Shown in pieces: positions 21,532 to 31,203 of a DNA stretch of 64,000 bases. The position numbers were made by a program, and so were the translations under genes. This DNA comes from Proteus alimentorum. Its GTDB lineage: Bacteria > Pseudomonadota > Gammaproteobacteria > Enterobacterales > Enterobacteriaceae. The stretch is taken from contig NZ_NBVR01000026.1 of the NCBI RefSeq assembly GCF_002607735.1, positions 1 through 64,000 of the forward strand, given 5' to 3'. The notes under the pieces were generated by a model. That model worked only from the letters and a program-made list of their open reading frames with translations, was not told the DNA's origin and did not search any database. Positions within the stretch are counted from its first letter, which is position 1; the number at the start of each line of letters is the position of its first letter.

Positions 21532-22619
21532 TAGATATTTCCCCTATGACGTAAAATCATGCTGAGGAAAAATGGCACGCCCACCAGCGATGTCACAATA
21601 CCCACAGGAATAATGACACCCGGTATTAAATTTTTAGAAGCAATAGACGCCAAAGATAAAACTAAAGCACCAATTAATGCGCTTGCTGGCAGATAGAATC
21701 GATGATCTTCACCAAACATCATGCGAGCAATATGAGGGGCAACTAAACCAATAAAGGCAATTGGCCCAACAAAAGCAACTGCAAGCGCAGTTAAAATACT
21801 GATACGCAGTAATGATCCTAATCTTAAACGCTTTACATCAATACCAAAGCTAATCGCTCTATCTTCACCTAAGCGTAATGCAGTTAATTTCCATGAGCTC
21901 ATCCATGAAATCACCATAATGACCGCAAAAGCACCCGCCATAACACCGAGTTTTACCCATGTTGCACGAGCTAAACTTCCCATAGTCCAGAAGACCAGAC
22001 CTTGGAGAGTGTCTTCTGTTGCAATAAATTGCATCATTGAGACTAATGCATTAAAGGTAAATACCATTGCAATACCAAAAAGCACCACTCCAGATGTCGG
22101 AACACGCGTCCAACGAGTTATTCCGTCTAATAATAAAGCTGATAATAATGCAAAGAGAAACGCATTCGCCGAAATAAACCATTGGTCAGGAATACCCGGA
22201 ATACCAATCCCTAAAACAATCGCTAACGCAGCGCCAAATGAAGCTGCATTTGATAAACCGAGTGTGAATGGACTTGCTAACGGGTTATTTAGAATAGTTT
22301 GCATTTCTGCACCCGCTAATCCTAGCGACATCCCTACCACAACCGCCATTAAGGCATAAGGTAAGCGGATATCCCATACAATCACTCGCGAACCCGCATC
22401 AACAAGTTCAGGTTGAAAAAGGGTTGTTAATAATTTATCAAGTGATAAACCAGAAGGCCCCATGGTGAAATCTAACACCACTGATCCACAAATAATTAAA
22501 GCGATAATGCCCAACCATAGCATGCGTTTATTCATCATTTTTCGATAATGAGCTTTCACATTATCTGATGCACTTTTCTCATGCTCTTGTGTAGCGAGTC
22601 TCTCCGATATAATGCTCAT
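21531..22619 (-). CDS. Iron-chelate ABC transporter permease (FecCD family)
   Basis: Product of 362 residues from ATG 22619 (MSIISERLATQE...), with about nine or ten membrane segments in a single FecCD domain. Family motifs are RLPYALMAVVVGMSLGLAGAE.QT..NNPLASPF and the coupling-helix region VAFVGPIAFIGLVAPHI.R. A start 18 codons upstream (MYWQEQ) is possible, but the hydrophilic N-terminus is already long. It is first in an operon with the ATPase and probably the TonB receptor. A Fur box lies 345 bases upstream of the chosen start. Only one permease gene is present, so it would act as a homodimer. Confidence 0.88.
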   Translation of the reverse strand: MSIISERLATQEHEKSASDNVKAHYRKMMNKRMLWLGIIALIICGSVVLDFTMGPSGLSLDKLLTTLFQPELVDAGSRVIVWDIRLPYALMAVVVGMSLGLAGAEMQTILNNPLASPFTLGLSNAASFGAALAIVLGIGIPGIPDQWFISANAFLFALLSALLLDGITRWTRVPTSGVVLFGIAMVFTFNALVSMMQFIATEDTLQGLVFWTMGSLARATWVKLGVMAGAFAVIMVISWMSSWKLTALRLGEDRAISFGIDVKRLRLGSLLRISILTALAVAFVGPIAFIGLVAPHIARMMFGEDHRFYLPASALIGALVLSLASIASKNLIPGVIIPVGIVTSLVGVPFFLSMILRHRGNI

Positions 22620-22963
22620 ATCAATTGTTGTACCTAGTTTTTTTTCTACGTTTTTCTGCTCCTGCCAATACATTCACTAAGCAAAAACATACTGTACAAC
22701 TCATCAACTGTTTCTTATAAACAAAAAGCCAATTATTAATTTGAGACAATTTATTCAACAAAGAAGTGAGTTGCCAAATTATTATACTGTGAAATATATT
22801 CGCTGTGTAACTTATTATATGGCGATAAACTGTTGGTTGGCTGTATTGAGCACTAGAAAGGCTAATTATTATCAGACTCATTACATTAAGAATATTATTT
22901 ACAACCAGTAGTGCCATTATTTTATTTTTCAGCAAATAAATTGTGCGCTAACAATAAAGCAAA
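22620..22963. other. Long leader of the iron operon, no confident gene
   Basis: This stretch separates the Fur box from the permease start. A minus-strand frame (22621-22935, TTG start; internal ATG at 22917) could encode about 100 residues with a hydrophobic N-terminus (MALLVVNNILNVMSLIIISL), but it lacks a ribosome-binding site and I do not recognise it. It is either an untranslated leader or a small unknown protein. Confidence 0.35.
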
Positions 22964-22978
22964 TAATAACTATTATCA
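22964..22978 (-). promoter_or_regulatory. Fur box of the iron-uptake operon
   Basis: On the minus strand TGATAATAGTTATTA matches the 7-1-7 Fur consensus (TGATAATNATTATCA) at 12 of 14 positions. It lies upstream of the permease-ATPase-receptor operon and on its promoter side, so iron repression by Fur is likely. Confidence 0.7.
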
Positions 22979-23034
22979 ATGCGATCACCAATATAATTAG
23001 AGTTTTTGTATCTTTTCTATAACTGACTGGTTAA

Positions 23035-23088
23035 AAAATAAAAAAAACGCCCGTTTTATAGTGAGCGAGATCACGAAACAGGCGTTTT
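23035..23088 (-). terminator. Terminator of lysP
   Basis: Read on the minus strand, AAAACGCC.GTTT pairs with AAAC.GGCGTTTT around a GTGATCTCGCTCAC-containing inner hairpin, and a T-run follows. It lies directly after the lysP stop codon. Confidence 0.8.
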
Positions 23089-23106
23089 AATAACTTGATT
23101 TATAGG

Positions 23107-24594
23107 TTATTTTTTATTCGCAATATGTGTTGGAAATTCCATTTCGTTATAACGAATAAAGCGGGTTTTCTTCACAATCTTATAAGTAAACCAAATTAAT
23201 AAGAATAATGGGATACCAATATAGGTTGCAATTGCACCATACCAATCAATCGTGTCTTCTAAGAAAGCTTGGTAATTTTGACCTAATGTAATAATTAAAC
23301 ACAATATAAAGGCAAAAATAGGACCAATTGGGAAGAAGCCAGAGCGATAAGGTAAGTCATTTAAATCACGGCCTTGTGCTACATAACCTTTACGGAAACG
23401 GTAGTGGCTAATTGCAATACCTAACCATGCAATAAAACCGGTCATTCCTGAGGTATTTAATAACCACAAGTAGACAGTTTGGTTTCCGTACATTGAACTT
23501 AAGAAGCATAGACCAGCAACAACTGTTGTCGCATAAAGCGCATTGCGTGGCACACCGTTTTTAGACAATTTACCAAAGCATTTTGGTGCTTTGCCTTCCC
23601 TTGCTAATGTAAACAGCATACGTGTTGATGCATACATGCCTGAGTTACCAGCAGAAAGTACCGCCGTTAAGATAACCGCATTCATGATGGCAGCCGCAGA
23701 TAATAATCCCGCATTTTTAAAGACTAGTGTAAATGGACTAACGCTAATATCGCCCACATCATTACGCAGTAAGTTAGGATCAGTGTAAGGGATAATTAAG
23801 CTAATAATTAAAATTGCGAAGATATAAAATAATAAGATACGCCAGAACACTTTACGCACAGCTTTTGGAATATTTTTAGCTGGATCTTTAGATTCACCCG
23901 CTGCAATACCAATTAATTCTGTGCCTTGGAATGAGAAACCAACAATCATGGCAACACCAATCATGGCGGCAAATCCACCCGCAAAAGGTGCATCACCAAT
24001 TTCCCAATTATGCCAACCTGCGTTTTCGGCACCTTTCATAATGCCAGTGATCATCGCAATACCCACAATAATAAAGATAATGACTGTGGAAACTTTGATT
24101 AATGAGAACCAATATTCTGCCTCACCAAATCCTTTTACAGAGATATAGTTGAGTAAGAAAATAATGCCAAGGAATAGCGCACTCCAGATCCAGCCATCAA
24201 CATCAGGGAACCAATAGAGCATCACCAATTGTGCAGCAACAAGGTCAACAGCAATGGTAACTGCCCAGTTATACCAATAGTTCCAGCCTAATGCGAAACC
24301 AAAGCCTTCTTCAACATACTTAGAGCCGTATGTTGAAAAAGAACCGGAAACAGGCATAAATGCGGCTAATTCTCCAAGACTTGTCATTAGAAAATAAACC
24401 ATTAATCCAATTAAAGCATAAGAGAGTAAAGCCCCACCCGGCCCTGCTTGAGCAACAGTTGCACCAGATGCGACAAAAAGCCCTGTACCAATTGAACCAC
24501 CAATAGCGATCATCGCTAAATGTCGCGCTTTTAACTCTCGGCGCAAAGTACGTACTGCGCCCGAACCAGCAGTACTATTTTGTTGTTCTGACAT
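23107..24594 (-). CDS. lysP: Lysine-specific permease LysP
   Basis: Product of 495 residues, close to the usual 489, with 12 predicted membrane segments. This APC-family importer takes up lysine with protons across the inner membrane and in E. coli also restrains the CadC sensor. Diagnostic parts are LRRELKARHLAMIAIGGSIGTGLFVASG, SFSTYGSKYVEEGFGFALGWNYWYNW and GFSFQGTELIGIAAGES. The start ATG 24594 has GTGGA upstream. Gene order lysP-yeiE-yeiH-nfo matches E. coli. The LysR-type gene yeiE lies immediately upstream in the same direction. No lysine riboswitch was seen in the 118-base gap. Confidence 0.95.
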   Translation of the reverse strand: MSEQQNSTAGSGAVRTLRRELKARHLAMIAIGGSIGTGLFVASGATVAQAGPGGALLSYALIGLMVYFLMTSLGELAAFMPVSGSFSTYGSKYVEEGFGFALGWNYWYNWAVTIAVDLVAAQLVMLYWFPDVDGWIWSALFLGIIFLLNYISVKGFGEAEYWFSLIKVSTVIIFIIVGIAMITGIMKGAENAGWHNWEIGDAPFAGGFAAMIGVAMIVGFSFQGTELIGIAAGESKDPAKNIPKAVRKVFWRILLFYIFAILIISLIIPYTDPNLLRNDVGDISVSPFTLVFKNAGLLSAAAIMNAVILTAVLSAGNSGMYASTRMLFTLAREGKAPKCFGKLSKNGVPRNALYATTVVAGLCFLSSMYGNQTVYLWLLNTSGMTGFIAWLGIAISHYRFRKGYVAQGRDLNDLPYRSGFFPIGPIFAFILCLIITLGQNYQAFLEDTIDWYGAIATYIGIPLFLLIWFTYKIVKKTRFIRYNEMEFPTHIANKK

Positions 24595-24712
24595 AACATT
24601 CCACTTTTATATTCACTTTTCTAACGAGGATTGTAGCAAATCTGTCGTTTGTGAATAGCAAGGATCTAGGATTATAAGATACCTTCATGATCGGGCGTCA
24701 ATTATTAGCAAT

Positions 24713-25606
24713 TTATGAAAAATTGCCGATTAAGTGTTCAGCATGACAATACGTCAGAAGTTTTTTCAGTGCATCAGAGACATGTTTTTGACGATGATAA
24801 ACAAGATATAGGGTACGTTGTAAGGCCAGCCCTTCTACTTTTATCTCTTTTAATGAGCCGTTATTAATCTGTTCTTCAATGACTCGGCGAGATAAACAGC
24901 TGATCCCCATTTCATACATCACGGCATGTTTTATCGCTTCTGAGTTACCTAATTCCATCTCAATGCGGTAGCCCGGCAAAGAAGCAAATAGAAGATGGTT
25001 AAGTACATCTCGAGTTCCCGAACCATTTTCTCGCAAAATCCAAGGAGCCGACTGTAAATCAGTTAAAGTCACTTTTGGTACTTTAGCTAACGGATGATCG
25101 GGCGAGCAAAAAATAACCATTTCATCTAAAAGCCATTTCTGGCTAATCAGTTCAGAACTTTGACAAGCGCCTTCAATTAATCCTAAATCAACACGGAATT
25201 CGCTCACTAATTTAACGACTTCCTCAGTATTTCCAATACTCATTTCTAGCGGAATATCAGGATAGTTGCGATGAAAATTCCCCAGCATTTGAGGTAAAAT
25301 ATAATTACCAATTGTTGTACTTGCAGCGATGCGTAAAGCACCATTTCCTTCTTGGAATAACTGCTCCACTTCAGTTGCTCGTTCAAGTAAAGATAATGCT
25401 CTGGGATAAAGCAATCGCCCATGTTCATTTGTGACAAGCCGTTTTCCCACTCTATCAAAAAGCTGTACGCCGAGTTGGCTTTCGAGATCCGTTAAAGATG
25501 CACTGACAGCAGATTGAGATAAAGCAAGCTGTTGTGATGCTTGCGTTGTAGAACCACTCTTGAGAACTTCAGTAAAGACTTCCAGTTGCCGCAACGTAAT
25601 TCGCAT
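24713..25606 (-). CDS. yeiE: LysR-type regulator YeiE
   Basis: Product of 297 residues. The N-terminal winged helix-turn-helix ([50 protein letters not shown]) is nearly that of E. coli YeiE, followed by a type 2 periplasmic-like effector domain. ATG 25606 is preferred to ATG 25612 because AAGGTGGA is then correctly spaced and the start aligns with YeiE. It is divergent from yeiH, which LysR proteins often control from such positions. In other enterobacteria YeiE has been tied to sulfite response and to lysP; neither role can be tested here. Confidence 0.92.
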   Translation of the reverse strand: MRITLRQLEVFTEVLKSGSTTQASQQLALSQSAVSASLTDLESQLGVQLFDRVGKRLVTNEHGRLLYPRALSLLERATEVEQLFQEGNGALRIAASTTIGNYILPQMLGNFHRNYPDIPLEMSIGNTEEVVKLVSEFRVDLGLIEGACQSSELISQKWLLDEMVIFCSPDHPLAKVPKVTLTDLQSAPWILRENGSGTRDVLNHLLFASLPGYRIEMELGNSEAIKHAVMYEMGISCLSRRVIEEQINNGSLKEIKVEGLALQRTLYLVYHRQKHVSDALKKLLTYCHAEHLIGNFS

Positions 25607-25790
25607 ATCCATTCCACCTTTGAGCTGTCATTGTAATAACATACTATCCACAAACCAGTAACATACCAAGTACATTTAAGAAAATACACCTATATTAGTT
25701 TTACTGGTTATTATTATAAAAATAATGAGTTTAATAAATAAGATTGCTTGTTATATGCTTATGCAAAATTCATATAAGCAAGGTTTTTCT

Positions 25791-26885
25791 ATGTCAGAGC
25801 AAAGTCAACCTATTACATTGGCGAAAAAATGTTTTACTCCAGTCTATCGCTGGCTTCCTGGTTTATTACTAACAGGCGTATTAACTGCGCTTGCTATTTA
25901 TATTGGTGATATTCCTTGGTTTTCTAGCATGGGTTTAGGCGCATTAACGCTGGCGATCTTATTCGGTATTATTGTAGGTAATACCTTTTATCCTGTTGCA
26001 AAGCCTTATAGTGACGAAGGTGTCAAATTCGCTAAACACTATTTATTACGTACAGGTATTATTTTGTATGGGTTTAGACTGACTTTTCAGCAAATTGCTG
26101 ATGTAGGTGCCACAGGATTAATTATAGATGCCATTATGCTGACATCGACTTTTCTTATTGCTATGTGGATTGGTCGCAAATATTTCGGTTTAGATGAACA
26201 AACTGTCATCTTGATTGGTGCAGGTAGCAGTATTTGTGGTGCTGCGGCTGTTATGGCGACAGAGCCGGTTGTTAAAGCACAAGCAAGCCAAGTCGCCGTT
26301 GCGGTTTCTACTGTTGTGATCTTTGGGACTATTGGTATCTTTCTTTACCCTTGGTTCTATCACTTAAATGCATTGGCAGGCTGGCTACCATTTACAGAAG
26401 AAACCTTTGGTATTTTCTCAGGTTCAACAATTCATGAAGTGGCTCAAGTCGTCGCCGTAGGACATTCAATTAGCCCAGATGCTGAAAATGCGGCGGTTAT
26501 TAGTAAAATGATCCGCGTAATGATGCTAGCACCATTCTTAATTATTCTTTCAACTTATTTAAGTAAAAAGAAAAGCAAAGCAAACAATGACGCACAAGCT
26601 ACTGAGAAAAGCCCAATTACTATTCCATGGTTTGCCGTATTCTTTATTTTAATGGCAGGCTTTAACTCTTTGAATTTAATTCCAGCGTCTATTGTTAGTT
26701 ACATTGTGACTATTGATACTATTTTATTAGCAATGGCAATGGTGGCTTTAGGTTTAACAACGCATATTAGCGCTATCCGACAAGCGGGCGTCAAACCATT
26801 ATTATTAGCGTTATTCTTATTTTTCTGGTTAACCCTTGGTGGTGCGATAATTAATATTTTTATTCAAACTGTGTTGATGTCTTAA
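25791..26885 (+). CDS. yeiH: UPF0324 inner-membrane protein YeiH
   Basis: Product of 364 residues with about 10-11 membrane segments in the YeiH/UPF0324 family (putative anion, possibly sulfonate or sulfite, exporter). Conserved blocks are [70 protein letters not shown] and [21 protein letters not shown] 25791 has AAGG 7 bases upstream and aligns with E. coli YeiH, so the 22 extra upstream codons are not used. It is divergent from yeiE. A terminator follows. Confidence 0.93.
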   Translation: MSEQSQPITLAKKCFTPVYRWLPGLLLTGVLTALAIYIGDIPWFSSMGLGALTLAILFGIIVGNTFYPVAKPYSDEGVKFAKHYLLRTGIILYGFRLTFQQIADVGATGLIIDAIMLTSTFLIAMWIGRKYFGLDEQTVILIGAGSSICGAAAVMATEPVVKAQASQVAVAVSTVVIFGTIGIFLYPWFYHLNALAGWLPFTEETFGIFSGSTIHEVAQVVAVGHSISPDAENAAVISKMIRVMMLAPFLIILSTYLSKKKSKANNDAQATEKSPITIPWFAVFFILMAGFNSLNLIPASIVSYIVTIDTILLAMAMVALGLTTHISAIRQAGVKPLLLALFLFFWLTLGGAIINIFIQTVLMS

Positions 26886-26946
26886 TCAGCATTTTGATAA
26901 AAATTAGTCCCCCCTAAAATTTCGCCTTGAGAAGTACTTTCCAATT

Positions 26947-26974
26947 GCGCAACTATTTTTAGTTGCGCTTTTTT
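26947..26974 (+). terminator. Terminator of yeiH
   Basis: A perfect 9-bp stem (GCGCAACTA with TAGTTGCGC) and a TTTT loop are followed by TTTTTT, 62 bases after the yeiH stop. Confidence 0.9.
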
Positions 26975-27051
26975 GCTTTTATCACCTCAATATGATGTTA
27001 TACGCTGTATGTTTGTTATCATGGTGTAAAATAAATCTAAGGAGAGAAATA

Positions 27052-27894
27052 ATGAAATTTGTTGGCGCACATGTCAGTGCTGCTGGTGGCGTCGATCAGG
27101 CGGTATTACGCGCACATGAAATAAAAGCGACTGCGTTTGCCCTTTTTACTAAGAATCAGCGCCAGTGGAAAGCTGCACCATTGTCCACAGAAGTTATTGA
27201 TAAATTTAAAAAGAACTGCGAACTTTATAGTTATAGCCCTTCTCAAATTTTACCCCATGACAGTTATCTCATTAATTTAGGTCACCCTGAAGAAGATGCT
27301 CTCGAAAAATCGAGAGATGCATTTTTAGATGAAATGCAGCGTTGTGAACAACTGGGTATTGAGTTACTGAATTTCCATCCAGGAAGTCATTTAAATAAGA
27401 TTGATGTTGATAAGTGTCTACAAAAAATTGCCCAATCAATTAACATCACTTTAGAGAAAACGAAAAATGTCACTGCCGTAATTGAAAATACAGCAGGGCA
27501 AGGAACAAATCTAGGTTATCGTTTTGAACATCTAGCCGCCATTATTGATGGCGTAGAAGATAAATCTCGTGTAGGCGTTTGTATTGATACTTGCCACACT
27601 TTCGCCGCAGGTTATGACCTAAGAACAATTGAAGATTGCGAAAAAACATTCGCTGAATTTGAAAAGATTGTCGGCTTTCAATACCTAAAAGCGATGCATC
27701 TTAATGATGCAAAAAGTGAATTAGCCAGTCGTGTAGATCGTCACCATAGTTTAGGTGAAGGTAATATTGGTAAAGTGCCTTTTAGTTATATTATGCAAGA
27801 TAAACGTTTTGATGGTATTCCGCTGATATTAGAAACCATTAATCCTGATATTTGGCCTGACGAAATTGCTTGGTTGAAATCACAACAATACTAA
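27052..27894 (+). CDS. nfo: Endonuclease IV
   Basis: Product of 280 residues: AP endonuclease and 3'-repair phosphodiesterase of base-excision repair, an AP_endonuc_2 TIM barrel with three zinc ions. Metal-site motifs are [67 protein letters not shown] and LETINP. ATG 27052 has AAGGAGAG upstream and gives the family start (E. coli 285 residues). The context yeiE-yeiH-nfo is conserved with E. coli. Confidence 0.96.
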   Translation: MKFVGAHVSAAGGVDQAVLRAHEIKATAFALFTKNQRQWKAAPLSTEVIDKFKKNCELYSYSPSQILPHDSYLINLGHPEEDALEKSRDAFLDEMQRCEQLGIELLNFHPGSHLNKIDVDKCLQKIAQSINITLEKTKNVTAVIENTAGQGTNLGYRFEHLAAIIDGVEDKSRVGVCIDTCHTFAAGYDLRTIEDCEKTFAEFEKIVGFQYLKAMHLNDAKSELASRVDRHHSLGEGNIGKVPFSYIMQDKRFDGIPLILETINPDIWPDEIAWLKSQQY

Positions 27895-27916
27895 TAACAG
27901 CACTAGCAGTAATGAG

Positions 27917-27962
27917 ATTTGCGGTTTATACAATTTTCGTTTTATAACAATAAACCGCAAAT
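27917..27962. terminator. Bidirectional terminator between nfo and fruK
   Basis: A 13-bp perfect inverted repeat (ATTTGCGGTTTAT with ATAAACCGCAAAT) with a 20-base loop lies between the convergent stops of nfo and fruK. The T-run is weak on both strands. Confidence 0.6.
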
Positions 27963-27966
27963 TACT

Positions 27967-28905
27967 TTATTTAATAGGTGTTAACTCAATCTTAGTCATC
28001 ATGTCTGCAAGCTGGCTTCTGTCTTTTATTCCGACATCAGGCTGACTGACTGATAACGCAGAAATAGCGGTTGCAAGACGCAATGTGTGTTCACTCGTTT
28101 GGCTCATTAATAAGCCATAGACTAATCCAGCAACCATTGAATCGCCTGCACCAACCGTGCTTATCACATCACAATGAGGTGGTTTTGCAAGCCATGCACC
28201 AGATGCATTTACCCATAATGCCCCTCGTTCACCCAATGAAATAACGACATGTGCAATGCCTTTATCTCGCAGTTGATGAGCCGCGTTAATAATATCTGCC
28301 ATTTCAGTTAATGGATGCCCAACCCATGCTTCTAATTCACGATGATTAGGTTTTATCAACCAAGGCGCTGCTTTTAACCCTGCGACTAAAGCATCTCGAC
28401 TACTGTCAAAAATAATGCATGGGCATAATCTTCTTAACTTAATCATCCATTGGGTAAAGGCTTCAGGATCAACACCATTAGGTAAACTTCCACTGACAAC
28501 CACCATATCGAAATGACCAAGCCAATTAAGTGAATCTGTTGCAAAACGCTGCCAATCTTGCGGTGATACTGTAAATCCTGAAAAATTAAAGTCGGTGACT
28601 TGCCCTTTTCCCTCGGTTAATTTCACATTAATGCGTGTTCGTCCTGACACGAGATAAAAACGGTTAGCCATACCATTTTCACTAAAGAAGTGCTGAAATT
28701 CTTCTTGATTTTCACGCCCCATAAACCCGCTAACAGTAATGTCGATACCTAAATCACGTAAGACTTTCGCGACATTATTGCCTTTACCCGCAGGATTAAG
28801 TCCAGCAGTTCGGACTAAATTAACTCCCCCTACATCAATAGCTGGACAAGCACCAACAAGATCATAAGCAGGGTTTAAGGTGATCGTAGCGACACGGCGA
28901 CTCAT
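27967..28905 (-). CDS. fruK: 1-phosphofructokinase FruK
   Basis: Product of 312 residues, PfkB/ribokinase fold, converting fructose-1-phosphate to fructose-1,6-bisphosphate in fructose use. It is nearly collinear with E. coli FruK: MSRRVATITLNPAYDLVG, RTRINVKLTEGKGQVTDFNFSGF, CPCIIFDSSRDALVAGLKAAPWL and the catalytic GAGDSMV block. ATG 28905 has GGAG 7 bases upstream. Unusually it stands alone: the fruB and fruA phosphotransferase genes that normally flank it in fruBKA are not here. The E. coli gene lies in the same wider chromosomal area (between nfo and yeiP), so the locus seems to have lost its partners. Confidence 0.94.
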   Translation of the reverse strand: MSRRVATITLNPAYDLVGACPAIDVGGVNLVRTAGLNPAGKGNNVAKVLRDLGIDITVSGFMGRENQEEFQHFFSENGMANRFYLVSGRTRINVKLTEGKGQVTDFNFSGFTVSPQDWQRFATDSLNWLGHFDMVVVSGSLPNGVDPEAFTQWMIKLRRLCPCIIFDSSRDALVAGLKAAPWLIKPNHRELEAWVGHPLTEMADIINAAHQLRDKGIAHVVISLGERGALWVNASGAWLAKPPHCDVISTVGAGDSMVAGLVYGLLMSQTSEHTLRLATAISALSVSQPDVGIKDRSQLADMMTKIELTPIK

Positions 28906-28946
28906 GCCTTCACTCCCCAATCATTTTTTATTATGAATATTTAGGG

Positions 28947-28960
28947 TGCTATATATAGCA
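28947..28960. promoter_or_regulatory. 14-bp perfect palindrome between fruK and the Nudix gene
   Basis: TGCTATATATAGCA is a perfect palindrome in the divergent fruK/Nudix promoter region, about 42 bases upstream of the fruK start. It could be an operator. It does not match the FruR/Cra consensus. Confidence 0.35.
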
Positions 28961-29093
28961 TCAATTAACCTTTTATTCAGTGAAATTGCGCGTGTTCTCC
29001 TTGCACTCTATCCATCCTCATTGGAGAATATCGCCGATAAAAAACGACTTATTTTATACATTAACGATATAAAAAAGAAAAAAGGAGTCTCAA

Positions 29094-29510
29094 ATGTCAG
29101 TCGTAGTCGGCGTTGGCGTAATTATCACTAATGAAAATGGTGAAGTATTATTAGGAAAACGTTGTGGAAAACATGCCCCTTATTGGTCAATTTTTGGTGG
29201 ACATGTTGATGAAGGTGAAACTTTTGAGCAATGCGCTATTCGAGAAATAGAAGAAGAAATTGGTATTGCGATCACTGATCCACAAGTGATAGGTATTAGC
29301 AATAATCTAGAAACTTACCAATTAGAAGGTAAACACACAGTCTCTATTTGTATGATCGCACAATATCAAGGTGACGAGCCTAAATTGATGGAGCCAGATA
29401 AATGTTCTGAACTTCGCTGGTGTTCTCCAGATGATTTACCTGAGCCACACTTTGAAGCCAGTCGTAATTCCATTGCATTATGGAAAAGTAAGCAGTTTTA
29501 TCAAGGCTAA
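29094..29510 (+). CDS. Nudix hydrolase
   Basis: Product of 138 residues with a perfect Nudix box at residues 36-58 (G-x5-E-x7-REI-x-EE-x-GI; GHVDEGETFEQ...REIEEEIGI). Such enzymes hydrolyse nucleoside diphosphates linked to another group; the substrate is not evident. The N-terminus (VVVGVGVIITNENGEVLLGKR) suggests the small MutT/8-oxo-dGTPase-like subgroup. The start has AAAAGGAG 8 bases upstream. It is divergent from fruK and monocistronic. Confidence 0.9.
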   Translation: MSVVVGVGVIITNENGEVLLGKRCGKHAPYWSIFGGHVDEGETFEQCAIREIEEEIGIAITDPQVIGISNNLETYQLEGKHTVSICMIAQYQGDEPKLMEPDKCSELRWCSPDDLPEPHFEASRNSIALWKSKQFYQG

Positions 29511-29800
29511 TTAAAAACACCCTATCACTTTCATTATTCTGGATCTTTTTTGTTCAGAATAATGTTCGGATCATCTATTTTTGCGCAAATTTTCACTTAT
29601 TTATAGCAGTCTTTCTTTATCATTTCTAATAATCCTCACACTAATTTATTGATTTATATAACCCCATTTTCCTACTGTATTATTTTCACTCACTTTTTTC
29701 TTTTATAAAGCACAATAACCTCTATTTACACCTTTATAGCAAACGTGTATTCTTTACACCATCAAGCTAGTACATTGAGTCAATTATATAAGGACATCTT

Positions 29801-31042
29801 ATGTCAGAAGTCACATCAATAACAAAGCGCCCATCCATACTTGGTGGTGCAATGATCATTGCTGGCACCGCTGTGGGTGCAGGCATGTTTTCCATTCCTA
29901 TTGTGACTTCCGGTGTCTGGTTTACCGGTTCTATTTTTCTTCTGATCTACACTTGGTTTTGTTTATTTATGTCTGGGTTAATGATTTTAGAAGTGAACCT
30001 TCATTATCCTTTAGGCTCAAGTTTTCATACCATTACCAAAGATTTATTAGGAAAAGGCTGGAGTACTATTAATGGACTATCCATTGCGTTTGTTCTTTAT
30101 ATTTTAACTTACGCTTATATTTCTGCAGGTAGCTCCATTATTGTGCAAAACTTTGCAGAGGTGATCAGCGTTCCTCAAGCGATTGCAGGTTTAGTCTTTG
30201 CATTAATTGTGGCTTTCTTTGTTTGGTTATCAACACGCGCAGTGGATAGATTAAGCACCATTTTAATTGGCGGTATGGTAATTGCCTTTGTGTTAGCCAT
30301 TGGTGGCCTATTTACGGAAGTAAAAATGCCTGTGTTATTTAACACCAATGAAAGCAATGCAAGCTACTTACCTTATGCTTTAGCCGCATTGCCTTATTTG
30401 CTAACCTCATTTGGTTATCACGGCAATATTCCAGGCTTAGTGACGTATTATCGTAAAGATGGTAAAGCTGTCATGAAAAGCTTGCTTATTGGTACATTGA
30501 TTTCACTGGCGATTTATATTTTATGGCAGTTTGTTGTACAAGGTAATATTCCTCGTGAAGGTTTCAAGCAAGTGATTGCTGATGGTGGGAATATTGGTAA
30601 CTTATTAGCACAGATGCGTTCAACAACCGCCAATGCCTCAGTATCAATGTTATTAGATTTATTCTCTTATATGGCATTAGCAAGTTCATTCTTAGGCGTG
30701 TCATTAGGATTATTCGATTATTTAGCCGACTTCTTTAAGTTTTCAAATACAGGAAGTGGTCGATTAAAATCTGCATTAGTAACGTTTATACCTCCAACTA
30801 TTTTGGCGATTATTTTTCCTGATGGTTTCTTATATGCCATTGGTTTTGCAGGGCTGGCAGCAACCATTTGGGCTGCGATTATTCCAGCATTAATGGCAAA
30901 AGCGAGTCGTGAGCGTAATCAAAGTCAAAGCTTTAAAGCGCCTGGTGGTATGTTTATGATTGGCTTCGTCATTTTATTTGGTGTTATCAATGCTAGTGCG
31001 CATATTTTAGCAAACTTTAATCTTCTTCCTATCTACCGTTAA
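29801..31042 (+). CDS. mtr: Tryptophan/aromatic amino acid permease, Mtr-like
   Basis: Product of 413 residues with 11-12 membrane segments in the HAAAP family of proton-coupled aromatic amino acid importers. It aligns end to end with recalled E. coli Mtr (414 residues): GGAMIIAGTAVGAGMFSIP, FHTITKDLLGKGWSTINGLSIAFVLYILTYAYIS, FGYHGNIPGL, ASSFLGVSLGLFDYLADFF, and the C-terminus FNLLPIYR against FNLLPVYQ. The upstream region has a CTAGTACA half-site near 29768-29775 that resembles half a TrpR operator, but no full operator is clear. TyrP is the main alternative. Confidence 0.88.
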   Translation: MSEVTSITKRPSILGGAMIIAGTAVGAGMFSIPIVTSGVWFTGSIFLLIYTWFCLFMSGLMILEVNLHYPLGSSFHTITKDLLGKGWSTINGLSIAFVLYILTYAYISAGSSIIVQNFAEVISVPQAIAGLVFALIVAFFVWLSTRAVDRLSTILIGGMVIAFVLAIGGLFTEVKMPVLFNTNESNASYLPYALAALPYLLTSFGYHGNIPGLVTYYRKDGKAVMKSLLIGTLISLAIYILWQFVVQGNIPREGFKQVIADGGNIGNLLAQMRSTTANASVSMLLDLFSYMALASSFLGVSLGLFDYLADFFKFSNTGSGRLKSALVTFIPPTILAIIFPDGFLYAIGFAGLAATIWAAIIPALMAKASRERNQSQSFKAPGGMFMIGFVILFGVINASAHILANFNLLPIYR

Positions 31043-31065
31043 TTTCTCTGCTTAAAGCGAGTATC

Positions 31066-31101
31066 TAAAGCCAGTCCATACTTGAGCTGGCTTTATTTTT
31101 T
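31066..31101 (+). terminator. Terminator of mtr
   Basis: A 9-bp stem (TAAAGCCAG with CTGGCTTTA) and 12-base loop are followed by TTTTT, 24 bases past the mtr stop. Confidence 0.85.
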
Positions 31102-31203
31102 CATCAAATCTTATAAAAAAATGTGCGAATAACTTGCCAAGTTTCTGCACTGCGAGTAATTTTGTCGCCATTATCGTCAATGTTATTTAATGGAAGGTTT
31201 TAT

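Noticed and set aside
22621..22935. Possible 100-residue protein in the iron-operon leader
   Set aside because: No ATG with a ribosome-binding site and no recognised family; kept only as a note in the leader region.
24595..24712. Lysine riboswitch before lysP
   Set aside because: The gap is only 118 bases and shows none of the expected stem structure.
28946..29131. Plus-strand 61-codon frame before the Nudix gene
   Set aside because: It overlaps the Nudix start in another frame and contains its Shine-Dalgarno; composition looks non-coding.
29511..29800. TyrR or TrpR operator before mtr
   Set aside because: Only isolated half-site matches were found (TGTAAA, CTAGTACA); no full box was convincing enough to list.
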